Assembly: GCA_945952465.1 (NCBI GenBank)
Contig: CAMFIB010000001.1
Coordinates: forward strand, 1-64,000
DNA: 64,000 nt
Direction of reading: 5' to 3'
Source: an uncultured Pseudomonadota bacterium
GTDB taxonomy: Bacteria; Pseudomonadota; Gammaproteobacteria; Burkholderiales; Burkholderiaceae_C
The translations under genes and the position numbers were made by a program. Every line of letters begins with the position of its first letter. The first letter of the stretch is position 1. Positions 10,151-19,300 of the stretch are shown piece by piece. The notes beneath the pieces are model-generated. The model ran no database searches, was not told the origin of the DNA, and saw only the letters and a program-made list of their open reading frames with translations.

Positions 10151-12112
10151 ATGTATTCCGATCAGCGCGAGCACATCGCCACCGTCATGCAGGTGGCGGA
10201 CCGCAGCCTGCCCGCAGCGGCCGCCACCGCGCACGACGACGTCATCCGCGCGTCGTGGCAGCGCTGCGTGCACGAGCACCGGCTGGACCCCACCCGCATG
10301 CAGGAGGCGGTCATCCTGCCGAGCGAGCGCCTGCGCGAGCACCAGGACCGGATGGAGGCCTTCCTGCACATCGCGCGGCACGGCCTGGAGACGCTGTACC
10401 AGCAGGTCGCCGGCCTCGGCTACTGCGTGCTGCTGACCGACGCCCGCGGCGTCACGGTCGATTTCCTCGGCGACCTCGTCATCGAGCCCAACCTGCGCCG
10501 CGCCGGCCTCTACCTCGGCGCCGACTGGAGCGAACCGCTGGCCGGCACCTGCGGCGTCGGCACCTGCATCGCCACCGGCGAAGCGCTGACCGTTCACCTC
10601 GGCGACCACTTCGACGCCACCCACATTCCGCTCACCTGCACCAGCGCGCCGGTGTACGACGCCAGCGGCGCGCTGAACGCCGTGCTCGACATTTCGGCGT
10701 TGACCTCGCCCAGCGCCAAGGAAAGCCAGCACCTCGCGCTTCAACTGGTGAAGGTCTATGCCCACCACGTCGAGAACGCGAGCTTTCTGCACCGCTTCCG
10801 CCACGACTGGATCCTGCGGCTCAGCAGCGCGCCGCAGTTCCTCGACGTCAACCCCGACTACCTGCTGGCGCTCGACGCGGCTGGCCGCCTGATCGGCCAC
10901 AACCGGCGCGCCCAGTTGCTGCTGGAAGCGGCGTGCGGGAGCCGGCGCGTGATCGGTGAGCCGCTGGAGCATTTGCTCGGCGCGCGCGTGGAGGACCTCG
11001 GCCGCTTCACCGCGTCGCGTGCCGCCGACCAGCGCGCGGTGGGGCTGGCCGGCAGCGCCCGGCTGCTGTTCATGCTGGCCACACCGCCGGCGGCGCGCCG
11101 CATCGCGCTGCCCACCGCCTCGCCGCACACCGCCGACGCGGCCGAGGCCGCGATCCCGGCGCCGCTGGCCGCGCTGTCGGGCGGTGACGCGGTGCTGGAC
11201 CGGCAGATCGAGCGCGCCGCCCGGCTGGTGAACTCGCCCGTTAGCATGCTGCTCACCGGCGAGACCGGCACCGGCAAGGAGTATTTCGCCAAGGCGCTGC
11301 ACGAAAGCAGCGAGCGCCGGCGCCAGCCGTTCATCGCGGTGAACTGCGCCGCCATTCCTGAAACGCTGATCGAGAGCGAGCTGTTCGGCTACCGCGCCGG
11401 CAGCTTCTCGGGTGCTGGCAGCAAAGGCAAGCGCGGGCTGGTGCAGGAGGCCGACGGTGGCACGCTGTTCCTCGACGAGATCGGTGACATGCCGCGGCCG
11501 CTGCAGGCGCGGCTGCTGCGGGTGCTGGCCGAGCGCGAGGTGCTGCCAGTGGGCGCCACGCGGCCGGTGGCGGTCAACATCCGCGTCATCGCCGCCACCC
11601 ACTGCAACCTGGAGCAACTGGTGCGCGAGGGCCGCTTCCGCGACGACCTCTACTACCGTCTCAACGGCGCCCACATCGTGCTGCCGCCGCTGCGCGAACG
11701 GGCCGACCTGAACTGGCTGATCGACCGTTTCCGCCGCGACGGCTGGGCCGGTCCCGGTCCGGTGCCGGAGCTGGCCGACGACGCCCGCCGGTGGCTGCTG
11801 GCCCACCGCTGGCCGGGCAACCTGCGCGAGCTGCGCAACGTCACCGAATACGCCCGCGCGGTTTGCCGCCGCGGCGTCATCACGCTGGCCGACCTGCCGG
11901 ACCGCCCGGCCGCCGTGCCACCGCTGCCGCAGGCCGCCCCCAGTGCCGCAGCGGCCGACGCCGAAGGCGCCGAACTGCTGCGGGCGCTGCGCGCGGCGCA
12001 GTGGAACGTCACCGCCGTGGCGCGCGAGCTGGGCCTGTCGCGCATGACGCTGTACCGGCGCATGAAGCGCTGGGGCATCACCTCGCCCAACCGCCAGTCC
12101 GACGCCGGCTGA
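10151..12112 (+). CDS. AcoR-like sigma-54-dependent transcriptional activator
   Basis: A 653-aa enhancer-binding protein. An N-terminal GAF-type sensor region (about residues 60-210) has the AcoR-type NxxRRAG...GTCGVGTC pattern. The AAA+ domain carries Walker A GETGTGKE at about 370 and Walker B GTLFLDEIGD. A C-terminal Fis-type helix-turn-helix follows (NVTAVARELGLSRMTLYRR). The loop that contacts sigma-54, normally GAFTGA, reads GSFSGA at about 417-422, two conservative changes. An AGGAGACGCC site precedes the ATG. It lies just upstream of a sigma-54-like promoter and an inverted repeat, so it probably drives the flavin monooxygenase gene. Confidence 0.9.
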   Translation: MYSDQREHIATVMQVADRSLPAAAATAHDDVIRASWQRCVHEHRLDPTRMQEAVILPSERLREHQDRMEAFLHIARHGLETLYQQVAGLGYCVLLTDARGVTVDFLGDLVIEPNLRRAGLYLGADWSEPLAGTCGVGTCIATGEALTVHLGDHFDATHIPLTCTSAPVYDASGALNAVLDISALTSPSAKESQHLALQLVKVYAHHVENASFLHRFRHDWILRLSSAPQFLDVNPDYLLALDAAGRLIGHNRRAQLLLEAACGSRRVIGEPLEHLLGARVEDLGRFTASRAADQRAVGLAGSARLLFMLATPPAARRIALPTASPHTADAAEAAIPAPLAALSGGDAVLDRQIERAARLVNSPVSMLLTGETGTGKEYFAKALHESSERRRQPFIAVNCAAIPETLIESELFGYRAGSFSGAGSKGKRGLVQEADGGTLFLDEIGDMPRPLQARLLRVLAEREVLPVGATRPVAVNIRVIAATHCNLEQLVREGRFRDDLYYRLNGAHIVLPPLRERADLNWLIDRFRRDGWAGPGPVPELADDARRWLLAHRWPGNLRELRNVTEYARAVCRRGVITLADLPDRPAAVPPLPQAAPSAAAADAEGAELLRALRAAQWNVTAVARELGLSRMTLYRRMKRWGITSPNRQSDAG

Positions 12113-12123
12113 GGCCGCCGGCA

Positions 12124-12147
12124 CTGTCACGCCGAGGGGTGTGACAC
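12124..12147. promoter_or_regulatory. Inverted repeat, candidate upstream activator site
   Basis: The half-sites CTGTCACGCC (12124-12133) and GGTGTGACAC (12138-12147) are 8/10 inverted copies. A further TGTGAC half-site follows at about 12157. It lies about 140 bp before the sigma-54-like promoter, the usual distance for an enhancer-binding protein site. The binding protein is inferred to be the adjacent AcoR-like activator. Confidence 0.5.
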
Positions 12148-12262
12148 CTGCAACGCTGTGACGGCTGCACGCGGCCCGCGCGGCTGCGGCGTTCAGCCCC
12201 GTCAGCCCAAAAACTTCAACGCCGACAGCCACTTGGGTGGCTTCGTCGCGGCGTGTCCGGTG

Positions 12263-12277
12263 CGGCACGCATCTTGA
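12263..12277 (+). promoter_or_regulatory. Candidate sigma-54 (-24/-12) promoter
   Basis: CGGCACGCATCTTGA matches the consensus TGGCACG-N4-TTGCA at GGCACG and TTG with correct spacing (GG, ten bases, then GA instead of GC). Transcription would start about 12289, 55 nt before the monooxygenase start codon. The first T and the C of the -12 element deviate. Confidence 0.5.
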
Positions 12278-12343
12278 AGGTGTGGGTGTTCGCAGCGGCC
12301 CGAGCGTCGGGCCGCGCGTCACAACCAATGGAGACAAGACACC

Positions 12344-14140
12344 GTGAGCAACCCCACCCACCAACAGCAGGCCGAGGACTGGCTGCAGCGCTTCGGCGCC
12401 GCGCTGGAGCGCCGCGACATCGGCGCCGCACTCGACCTGTTCGAAGACGACTGCTACTGGCGCGACCTGGTCGCCTTCACCTGGAACATCAAGACGCAGG
12501 AAGGCAAGCCGGCGATCCGCGCGATGCTCGAGTCGCGGCTGGCCGACACCCGGCCCAGCGCCTTTGCGATCGAGGGCGAGGCGACCGAGGCAGGCGGCGT
12601 GATCGACGCCTGGTTCACCTTCGAAACCGGCGTGTCGCGCGGCCGCGGCCACCTGCGGCTGCGCGGCGGCAAGGCCTGGACGCTGCTGACCACGATGGTC
12701 GAGCTGAAGGGCTTCGAGGAACCCAAGGGCGACCTCCGCATCAAGGGCGCGGAGCACGGCGTGCAGAAGGGCCGCAAGAACTGGCTGGAGAAGCGAGCCG
12801 AGGAAGCCGAGACGCTGGGCTTCACCGAGCAACCCTACGTGGTCATCATCGGCGGCGGGCAGGGCGGCATCGCGCTGGGCGCGCGGCTGCGCCGGCTGGG
12901 TGTGCCGACCATCATCGTCGAGAAGAACGAGAAGCCCGGCGACTCCTGGCGCAAGCGCTACAAGAGCCTGTGCCTGCACGACCCGGTCTGGTACGACCAC
13001 CTGCCCTACCTGCCGTTCCCGGACGACTGGCCGGTGTTCGCGCCCAAGGACAAGGTCGGCGACTGGCTGGAGTCGTACACCAAGATCATGGAATTGAACT
13101 ACTGGAGCTCCACCACCGCGAAGAAGGCGCACTTCGACGAGGCCACGCAGACCTGGGAGGTGGTGGTGGAGCGCGGCGGCCGCGAGATCACGCTGAAGCC
13201 CAAGCAACTGGTGTTCGCGCTCGGCGTGTCGGGCTACCCCAACGTGCCGAAGATCGACGGCGCCGAGACCTTCCTCGGCGAGCAGCAGCACTCCAGCCAG
13301 CACCCGGGGCCGGAGGCCTACCAGGGCAAGAAGGTGGTGGTGCTGGGCTCCAACAACTCGTCGCACGACATCTGCGCCGCGCTGTGGGAACACGGCGTGG
13401 ACGTGACCATGGTGCAGCGCAGCTCCACCCACATCGCGCCGTCGGATTCGCTGATGGAACTGGCGCTGGGCGGGCTGTATTCCGAAGCGGCGGTGAAGAA
13501 CGGCATCGACCACCACAAGGCCGACCTGATCTTCGCGTCGGTGCCGTACAAGATCATGCACACCTTCCACATCCCCGTGTACGAGGAGATGAAGAAGCGC
13601 GACGCCGATCTGTATTCGCGCCTGGAAAAGGCCGGCTTCATGCTGGACTTCGGCGTGGACGGCTCCGGCCTGTTCATGAAGTATTTGCGCCGCGGCTCCG
13701 GCTACTACATCGACGTCGGCGCGTCGGAGCTGGTGGCCAATGGCAGCATCAAGCTCAAGAGCGGCGTGAACTTCGCGCGCATCAACCCCAAGTCCGTCAC
13801 GTTGACCGACGGCACCGAGCTGCCGGCCGACCTGATCGTCTACGCGACCGGCTTCGGCTCCATGAACGGCTGGCTGGCCGACCTGATCTCGCCCGAGACG
13901 GCCAACAAGGTGGGCAAGGTCTGGGGGCTGGGCTCCGACACGCCCAAGGACCCCGGCCCCTGGGAGGGTGAGCTGCGCAACATGTGGAAGCCCACCGCGG
14001 TGCCGCAGCTCTGGTTCCACGGCGGCAACCTGCACCAGTCGCGCCACTACTCGCAGTTCCTGTCGCTGCAGCTGAAGGCCCGCATGGAGGGGCTGGACAC
14101 GCCGGTCTATGGCCAACAGGGCCCGCACCACGTGCGCTGA
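12344..14140 (+). CDS. Flavin-containing monooxygenase with N-terminal NTF2-like domain
   Basis: A 598-aa NAD(P)/FAD-dependent oxidoreductase. Residues 1 to about 140 form a SnoaL/NTF2-like domain (ALERRDIGAALDLFEDDCYWRDLVAFTW). The FAD-binding GGGQGGIALGARL follows at about residue 170. The class B monooxygenase fingerprint appears as FLGEQQHSSQH, then a second nucleotide-binding loop VVVLGSNNSS and the C-terminal ATGFGS motif. It could hydroxylate a carbon or heteroatom or perform a Baeyer-Villiger reaction; the substrate is unknown. The GTG start has a GGAGACAAG site. The gene is probably activated by the upstream sigma-54 regulator and is followed by a DUF1097 membrane protein gene. Confidence 0.85.
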   Translation: MSNPTHQQQAEDWLQRFGAALERRDIGAALDLFEDDCYWRDLVAFTWNIKTQEGKPAIRAMLESRLADTRPSAFAIEGEATEAGGVIDAWFTFETGVSRGRGHLRLRGGKAWTLLTTMVELKGFEEPKGDLRIKGAEHGVQKGRKNWLEKRAEEAETLGFTEQPYVVIIGGGQGGIALGARLRRLGVPTIIVEKNEKPGDSWRKRYKSLCLHDPVWYDHLPYLPFPDDWPVFAPKDKVGDWLESYTKIMELNYWSSTTAKKAHFDEATQTWEVVVERGGREITLKPKQLVFALGVSGYPNVPKIDGAETFLGEQQHSSQHPGPEAYQGKKVVVLGSNNSSHDICAALWEHGVDVTMVQRSSTHIAPSDSLMELALGGLYSEAAVKNGIDHHKADLIFASVPYKIMHTFHIPVYEEMKKRDADLYSRLEKAGFMLDFGVDGSGLFMKYLRRGSGYYIDVGASELVANGSIKLKSGVNFARINPKSVTLTDGTELPADLIVYATGFGSMNGWLADLISPETANKVGKVWGLGSDTPKDPGPWEGELRNMWKPTAVPQLWFHGGNLHQSRHYSQFLSLQLKARMEGLDTPVYGQQGPHHVR

Positions 14141-14211
14141 ACCCGACCCCGGGGCGGGGCGGCATCGGGCCGCTCCGCCCTTTTGAAGAAAAACATCAAG
14201 GAGACAACGAC

Positions 14212-14694
14212 ATGAACGGATTGAATGCGATTTCGCTGAGCGTGGGCCTGTGTGTGGGCGTGTGGTGCTTCGCCACGCTGGGCTACCTGGAACCCAAGGT
14301 CATGACCTGGATCACCTTCCTCACCTGGGCCAGCTTCTTCGCCGCCGGCGGTGGCACCACCGGGCTGAAGAAGGCGGTGGCCAGCGCGTTCTCCGGCGCG
14401 CTGATCTCGGCCGCGGTGGTCTGGCTCAACAGCCAGGTTGGCGGCGGCGTGCAGGGGGTGGGGCTGGTCATCTTCAGCGTGCTGCTGGCGGCGCTGGGCT
14501 GGGTGCTGTGCCAGCTCTCCAAGATCGACCTGCTGAGCTTCATTCCGGGCGCTTTCATCGGCGCGGCCTCGTTCTTCGGGGCCGGCGCGCCGCTGGGCGA
14601 CAAGCTGGCCTGGGTGCTGGTGTCCATTCTGTGCGGTGCGGCGATGGGGCTGGTGTCCGAGAAGATCGGCCAGGCGATGACCACCCGCGCCTGA
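14212..14694 (+). CDS. DUF1097 membrane protein
   Basis: A 160-aa integral membrane protein with about five hydrophobic helices. WITFLTWASFFAAGG near the N-terminus is characteristic of DUF1097 proteins such as E. coli YcdZ. The molecular function is unknown. A strong AAGGAGACAACGAC ribosome site precedes the ATG, which lies 71 nt after the monooxygenase stop. It is likely in the same transcript and may act as a permease-like or accessory protein for the monooxygenase substrate (inference). Confidence 0.82.
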   Translation: MNGLNAISLSVGLCVGVWCFATLGYLEPKVMTWITFLTWASFFAAGGGTTGLKKAVASAFSGALISAAVVWLNSQVGGGVQGVGLVIFSVLLAALGWVLCQLSKIDLLSFIPGAFIGAASFFGAGAPLGDKLAWVLVSILCGAAMGLVSEKIGQAMTTRA

Positions 14695-14712
14695 GTTTTC
14701 CCGCGCGCTCAT

Positions 14713-14751
14713 AAAAAAGACGGCACGTCCCCGCGAGGGGAGCGTGCCGTC
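14713..14751 (-). terminator. Intrinsic terminator of the porin gene
   Basis: On the minus strand a GC-rich hairpin (arms at 14719-14727 and 14743-14751, with an inner CCCC/GGGG extension) is followed by TTTTTT. It lies 33 nt after the porin stop codon. Confidence 0.88.
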
Positions 14752-14783
14752 AACCTCGGCGGAGTCGGTTGCCGGCGTTGCCG

Positions 14784-15908
14784 TCAGAAGGTGTGGTTGA
14801 TGCCCAGGCCCAGCAGCGTGGTCTTGCGGCCGGCAGCGGTGCCACCCACCACGATGCTGCCTTTCAGGCCCTGCAGCGCATCGGCCGCGCCCACGGCGCC
14901 GGCGTCCACATAGGCCAGCTGCGCGTACAGCGTGGTGCGCTTCGAGAGCGCGTGGTCGTTGCTCAGCACCATAGCTTTGGTGGTGCTGCGGCTGTCGATG
15001 CCGTCGTAGCGGTTGTGGTACAGCGCCAGCGTCGAGGTGTTGGCGCCCCACTTGTAGTCAAGCCCCACGCCGAGCCCGTCGACCTTGGACACCCGCGCGC
15101 CGGTGACCGGCTGGCGGCTCACCACGTCGATGCCGTGCAGCCGGCCGGTGAAGGGGCCGAAGGGCACGGCGATGCCGGCGCTGTAGAGCCGTGACAGTTC
15201 CACACCCGAGAGCGTGTCATCGTTGCGCTGGTAGCCCACACCCACGGTGACGGGGCCGGTGTAGCTGGCGCCGAACGAGATCTCACGGCCCTTCTTCGAA
15301 TCGTTGGGCTGCTCGCCCAGCGAGTACGACAGGCCGGCGTACCAGGGGCCGGTGGCGAGGCTGTAGGTGATGGCGTTGCCGACGAACACCCCGACGTCGT
15401 TGCTGGTGTTGGTGCCGGCACCCAGCGCGTTGCCCGGCGCCGACAACTGGTTGTAGGCCCAGACGTAGAGGTTGGAGAACTGCTCCTTGTACTGGCGCGG
15501 CTCGGTGGACAGCGTGCCGATGATGGCCGGCGCGTACTGGCGGCCCAGCGTCAGCGAGCCCCAGTTGCCGCTCAGGCCGACGTTGGCCTGCCGGCGGAAA
15601 GCCTGCAGCGTGCCCGGCGCACTGGTGGAGGCGCCGCTGTCGCTGCTGTAGTGGCTTTCCAGGTTGAAGAAGGCCTTCAGGCCGCCGCCCAGGTCTTCGC
15701 CACCGCGAAAGCCCAGGATGCTGGGCCGCAGGCCTCCGGTGGCCAGCTCGGTCTGGCGGCCGGTGCCCGAGGCGTCGCGGTTGCGGGTCTGCACGTTGGC
15801 GTCAATGGTGCCGTAGATGGTCACGGACGACTGCGCGGCGGCGCTGGCGCCGATCAGGCCGCAGACGGCGGCCGCGAGCGCGGACCGCGCGGACAGGGGG
15901 ATGCTCAT
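14784..15908 (-). CDS. Outer-membrane porin, Gram-negative trimeric type
   Basis: A 374-aa outer-membrane general porin of the Burkholderiales type. A signal peptide ends near SAAAQ (residue 26). The mature protein starts SSVTIYGTIDANVQ, the standard first strand. The loop LGFRGGEDLGGGLKAFFNLE and the closing LLGLGINHTF with terminal Phe are all typical. It forms a passive diffusion channel. It is transcribed towards the DUF1097 gene, with its own terminator between them, and away from glyQ. In this location it may serve uptake for the neighbouring monooxygenase module (inference). Confidence 0.93.
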   Translation of the reverse strand: MSIPLSARSALAAAVCGLIGASAAAQSSVTIYGTIDANVQTRNRDASGTGRQTELATGGLRPSILGFRGGEDLGGGLKAFFNLESHYSSDSGASTSAPGTLQAFRRQANVGLSGNWGSLTLGRQYAPAIIGTLSTEPRQYKEQFSNLYVWAYNQLSAPGNALGAGTNTSNDVGVFVGNAITYSLATGPWYAGLSYSLGEQPNDSKKGREISFGASYTGPVTVGVGYQRNDDTLSGVELSRLYSAGIAVPFGPFTGRLHGIDVVSRQPVTGARVSKVDGLGVGLDYKWGANTSTLALYHNRYDGIDSRSTTKAMVLSNDHALSKRTTLYAQLAYVDAGAVGAADALQGLKGSIVVGGTAAGRKTTLLGLGINHTF

Positions 15909-16172
15909 GTGTCTCTCTCCAGAAATGTTGTGGATGTTTTGGCAAAGCCAGTGCGCTGGAGCGCAACAAGCGTGCCCGTGGGGCCGCCTGCCGGCATGGG
16001 CGCCGCGCTCACTGGAGAAACGGGGTACGGAGGCGGCCCGCGCGGTGTGGCGGGAGGCGCGTGTGTCGCGGTGACAGCTGTCGCAGTTGCTACAGGTGTC
16101 GCGCTACCCGCGGCGCGCACCTGCCGCCCTTAAAATCGACGGTTTCTCGTTCGCGACCGTCCACACGACACC
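15909..16172. promoter_or_regulatory. Divergent intergenic region between porin and glyQ
   Basis: This 264-bp gap holds both promoters. A short palindrome GACAGCTGTC is at 16073-16082, followed by a related TACAGGTGTC at 16091-16100. TAAAAT at 16131-16136 could be the glyQ -10. No gene or T-box-like structure is evident. Confidence 0.3.
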
Positions 16173-17078
16173 ATGCTCACCTTCCAGCAAATCATCCTGA
16201 AGCTGCAGTCCTACTGGGATGCACAGGGTTGCGCGCTTCTGCAGCCCTATGACATGGAGGTCGGCGCCGGTACGTCGCACACCGCTACGTTTTTGAGAGC
16301 AATCGGGCCGGAGCCGTGGAAGGCCGCCTATGTGCAGCCCAGCCGCCGCCCCAAGGACGGCCGCTACGGCGAGAACCCGAACCGCCTGCAGCACTACTAC
16401 CAGTACCAGGTGGTGCTCAAGCCCGCGCCGAGCAACATCCTGGAGCTGTACCTCGGTTCGCTGGAGGCGCTGGGCTTCGATCTGAAGAAGAACGACATTC
16501 GTTTCGTCGAGGACGACTGGGAGAACCCGACGCTGGGCGCCTGGGGCCTGGGCTGGGAGGTGTGGCTCAACGGCATGGAGGTGACGCAGTTCACCTACTT
16601 CCAGCAGGTCGGCGGCATCGACTGCCGGCCGATCACCGGTGAAATCACCTACGGGCTGGAGCGCCTGGCCATGTACCTGCAGGGCGTGGACAACGTCTAC
16701 AACCTGCAGTGGACCGACGGCCTGAAATACGGCGACGTCTACAAGCAGAACGAGATCGAGCAGAGCACCTACAACTTCGAGCACAGCGACGCCGAGTTCC
16801 TGTTCACCGCCTTCGCCGCGCACGAGCGCCAGGCCAAGCACCTGATGGAGCAGCAGCTCGCGCTGCCGGCCTACGAACAGGTGCTGAAGGCCGCGCACAG
16901 CTTCAACCTGCTGGACGCGCGCGGCGCAATCAGCGTCACCGAGCGGGCCGCCTACATCGGCCGCATCCGCAACCTCGCGCGCGCCGTCGCGCAGGCCTAC
17001 TACGACAGCCGCGAACGCCTCGGTTTCCCGATGGCGCCCCGCGAATGGGTGGCCCAGATCACGAAGAAGGCCGCCTGA
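16173..17078 (+). CDS. glyQ: Glycine--tRNA ligase alpha subunit
   Basis: A 301-aa catalytic subunit of heterotetrameric class II glycyl-tRNA synthetase. It opens with the near-invariant [20 protein letters not shown]. It contains the class II motifs ARPSRRP-like ([17 protein letters not shown], motif 2 region) and the [10 protein letters not shown] motif 3. It charges tRNA-Gly with the beta subunit. glyS starts 1 nt after its stop codon, the usual glyQS operon. Confidence 0.98.
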   Translation: MLTFQQIILKLQSYWDAQGCALLQPYDMEVGAGTSHTATFLRAIGPEPWKAAYVQPSRRPKDGRYGENPNRLQHYYQYQVVLKPAPSNILELYLGSLEALGFDLKKNDIRFVEDDWENPTLGAWGLGWEVWLNGMEVTQFTYFQQVGGIDCRPITGEITYGLERLAMYLQGVDNVYNLQWTDGLKYGDVYKQNEIEQSTYNFEHSDAEFLFTAFAAHERQAKHLMEQQLALPAYEQVLKAAHSFNLLDARGAISVTERAAYIGRIRNLARAVAQAYYDSRERLGFPMAPREWVAQITKKAA

Positions 17079-17079
17079 G

Positions 17080-19215
17080 ATGACGACCCCCGCAACCGAC
17101 AACCTGCTCGTCGAACTGTTCGTCGAGGAACTGCCGCCCAAGGCGCTGAAGAAGCTGGGCGACGCCTTCGCCGGCACGCTGTTCGAGCAACTGCGCGCGG
17201 CCGGCCTCACCGCCGCCGGCTCGCAGCTCACCGCCTTCGCGTCGCCGCGCCGGCTCGCCGCGCACGTCACGCAGGTGGCGCCGCGCGCTGCCGACCGCCA
17301 GGTGCAACAGAAGCTGATGCCGGCCAGCGTGGGGCTCGACGCCTCGGGCAACGCCACGCCGGCGCTGCTGAAGAAACTGCAGGCGCTGGGCGCCGACGCG
17401 TCTGCCGTGCCTGGCCTGAAGCGCCAGCCCGACGGCAAGAACGAGGTGCTGTTCTACGACAGCACCGTGCCCGGCGCCACGCTGGACAGCGGCCTGCAGA
17501 AGGCGCTGGAAGAGGCGCTGGCCAAGCTGCCGATTCCCAAGGTCATGACCTACCAGCTCGAAGCCGGCTGCGAACTGCCCGGCTGGAGCAGCGTGAGCTT
17601 CGTGCGGCCGGCGCACGGCCTGGTGGCGCTGCACGGCGCCGCCGTGGTGCCGGTGACGGCGCTGGGCCTGCAGGCGGGCAACAGCACGCAGGGCCACCGC
17701 TTCGAGGCGAAACAGCCGACCGTCACGCTGAAGCACGCCGACAGCTATGCGGCGCAGTTGGAGGAAGAGGGCGCGGTGATCGCCAGCTTCGCGGCGCGGC
17801 GCGACGAGATCGCGCGGCAGCTCGCGGCGGCTGCGGCCCAGGTGGGCGGCGGTGTGAAACCGATTGACGACGACGCCTTGCTCGACGAGGTGACGGCGCT
17901 GGTCGAGCGGCCCAACGTGCTGGTCTGCGCGTTCGAGGAGCAGTTCCTCGGCGTGCCGCAGGAATGCCTCATCCTCACGATGAAGGCCAACCAGAAATAC
18001 TTTCCGCTGCTCGACGCGGCCGGCAAGCTGACGAACAAATTCCTCGTCGTCAGCAACATCCGCCCCGACGACGCCAGCGCGGTGACGGGCGGCAACGAGC
18101 GCGTGGTGCGCCCGCGCCTGGCCGACGCCAAGTTCTTCTTCGACCAGGACCGCAAAAAGCCGCTGGCCTCGCGCGTTGACGGCCTCGCCAAGGTGGTCTA
18201 CCACAACAAGCTGGGCACGCAGGGCGAACGCGTCGAGCGTGTCCGCGCGATTGCGAAGGCGATCGGCCAGCAGCTCGGCGGCGACCTGCTGGCGAGCAAG
18301 GCCGACCAGGCCGCGATGCTGGCCAAGGCCGACCTGCTGACCGACATGGTGGGCGAGTTCCCGGAGCTGCAGGGCATCATGGGCCGCTACTACGCGCAGG
18401 CCGACGACCTGAGCGCCGAGGTGGCCGATGCGATCGAAGACCACTACAAGCCGCGCTTCGCCGGCGACGAGCTGCCGCGCAGCGACACCGGCGTGGCCGT
18501 GGCGCTGGCCGACAAGCTGGAAACGCTGGTCGGCATGTTCGGCATCGGCAACCTGCCCACCGGCGACAAAGACCCGTTCGCGCTGCGCCGCCATGCGCTG
18601 GGCGTGATTCGCATGCTGGCCGAGAAGGCGCCGGGCCTGGCGCTCGACACGCTGATCGCGCGCGCGGTCGAGGCATTCCCGGCCGCGCTGCGGCCCGAGC
18701 CGGTCGAAGGCCCGCTGGCCGACTTCATCTACGACCGCCTCGCCGGCCAATTGCGCGAGCAGGGCTACAGCGCGCAAGAGGTCGACGCGGTGCTGGCGCT
18801 GCGCCCGCAGCGGCTGGCCGACGTCGGCACCCGTCTCGCGGCGGTGCGCGCCTTTGCTGCGCTGCCCGAAGCGCCGGCACTGGCCGCCGCCAACAAGCGC
18901 ATTTCCAACATCCTGAAGAAGGCCGACAGCGTGGACGCGCACGTCAACGCTGCGCTGCTGACCGAGCCGGCCGAGGTGGCGCTGCACGCCGCCATCGCGC
19001 AGGTGGTGCCCCAGGCAGACGCGCTGTTCGACGCCGGTGACTACACCGCCTCGCTGCAGGCGCTGGCCGCGCTGCGCGGCCCGGTGGATGCGTTCTTCGA
19101 CGGCGTGATGGTGAACGCCGAAGACATGGCCGTGCGGCTGAACCGCCTGGGCCTGCTGTCCAGCCTGCATGCCGCGATGAACCGGGTCGCCGATTTGTCG
19201 AGGTTGGCCGCATGA
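17080..19215 (+). CDS. glyS: Glycine--tRNA ligase beta subunit
   Basis: The 711-aa beta subunit provides tRNA binding. The N-terminal NLLVELFVEELPPKALKKL and the internal HNKLGTQGERVERVRAIA with LLTDMVGEFPELQGIMG are hallmark GlyS segments. A C-terminal anticodon-binding-like domain follows. The length is slightly above the E. coli protein. It is translationally adjacent to glyQ. The 85-bp gap downstream to gmhB is almost filled by a dispersed GC-rich repeat. Confidence 0.98.
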   Translation: MTTPATDNLLVELFVEELPPKALKKLGDAFAGTLFEQLRAAGLTAAGSQLTAFASPRRLAAHVTQVAPRAADRQVQQKLMPASVGLDASGNATPALLKKLQALGADASAVPGLKRQPDGKNEVLFYDSTVPGATLDSGLQKALEEALAKLPIPKVMTYQLEAGCELPGWSSVSFVRPAHGLVALHGAAVVPVTALGLQAGNSTQGHRFEAKQPTVTLKHADSYAAQLEEEGAVIASFAARRDEIARQLAAAAAQVGGGVKPIDDDALLDEVTALVERPNVLVCAFEEQFLGVPQECLILTMKANQKYFPLLDAAGKLTNKFLVVSNIRPDDASAVTGGNERVVRPRLADAKFFFDQDRKKPLASRVDGLAKVVYHNKLGTQGERVERVRAIAKAIGQQLGGDLLASKADQAAMLAKADLLTDMVGEFPELQGIMGRYYAQADDLSAEVADAIEDHYKPRFAGDELPRSDTGVAVALADKLETLVGMFGIGNLPTGDKDPFALRRHALGVIRMLAEKAPGLALDTLIARAVEAFPAALRPEPVEGPLADFIYDRLAGQLREQGYSAQEVDAVLALRPQRLADVGTRLAAVRAFAALPEAPALAAANKRISNILKKADSVDAHVNAALLTEPAEVALHAAIAQVVPQADALFDAGDYTASLQALAALRGPVDAFFDGVMVNAEDMAVRLNRLGLLSSLHAAMNRVADLSRLAA

Positions 19216-19224
19216 GCGCCGGAC

Positions 19225-19299
19225 GGCCGCCGGGCCGCCCCAAGGCCGGCCAGCCCCCTCGGGGGGCAGCGACCCGCGAAGCGGCGGAGCGTGGGGGCC
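19225..19299 (+). repeat. GC-rich 75-78-bp dispersed repeat, copy 1
   Basis: It shares GCCGCCGGGCCGC, CCAAGGC, GCCCCCTCGGGGGGCAGCGA and GGAGCGTGGGGGCC, in the same order and near-identical spacing, with a second copy inside uvrA at 51462-51539. The central CCCCC-TC-GGGGG forms a hairpin. It fills the glyS-gmhB gap and ends just before the gmhB start codon. Confidence 0.85.
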
Positions 19300-19300
19300 T

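Noticed and set aside
10097-14131. A very long open frame (over 1300 codons) on the minus strand opposite the activator and monooxygenase genes
   Set aside because: It is antisense to two well-supported genes, has low-complexity His/Arg/Ala/Gly/Val composition and no domain motif, as expected for GC-rich shadow frames.
15909-16172. A T-box or other riboswitch upstream of glyQ
   Set aside because: No T-box core or specifier-like structure is visible, and T-boxes are not expected in betaproteobacteria.
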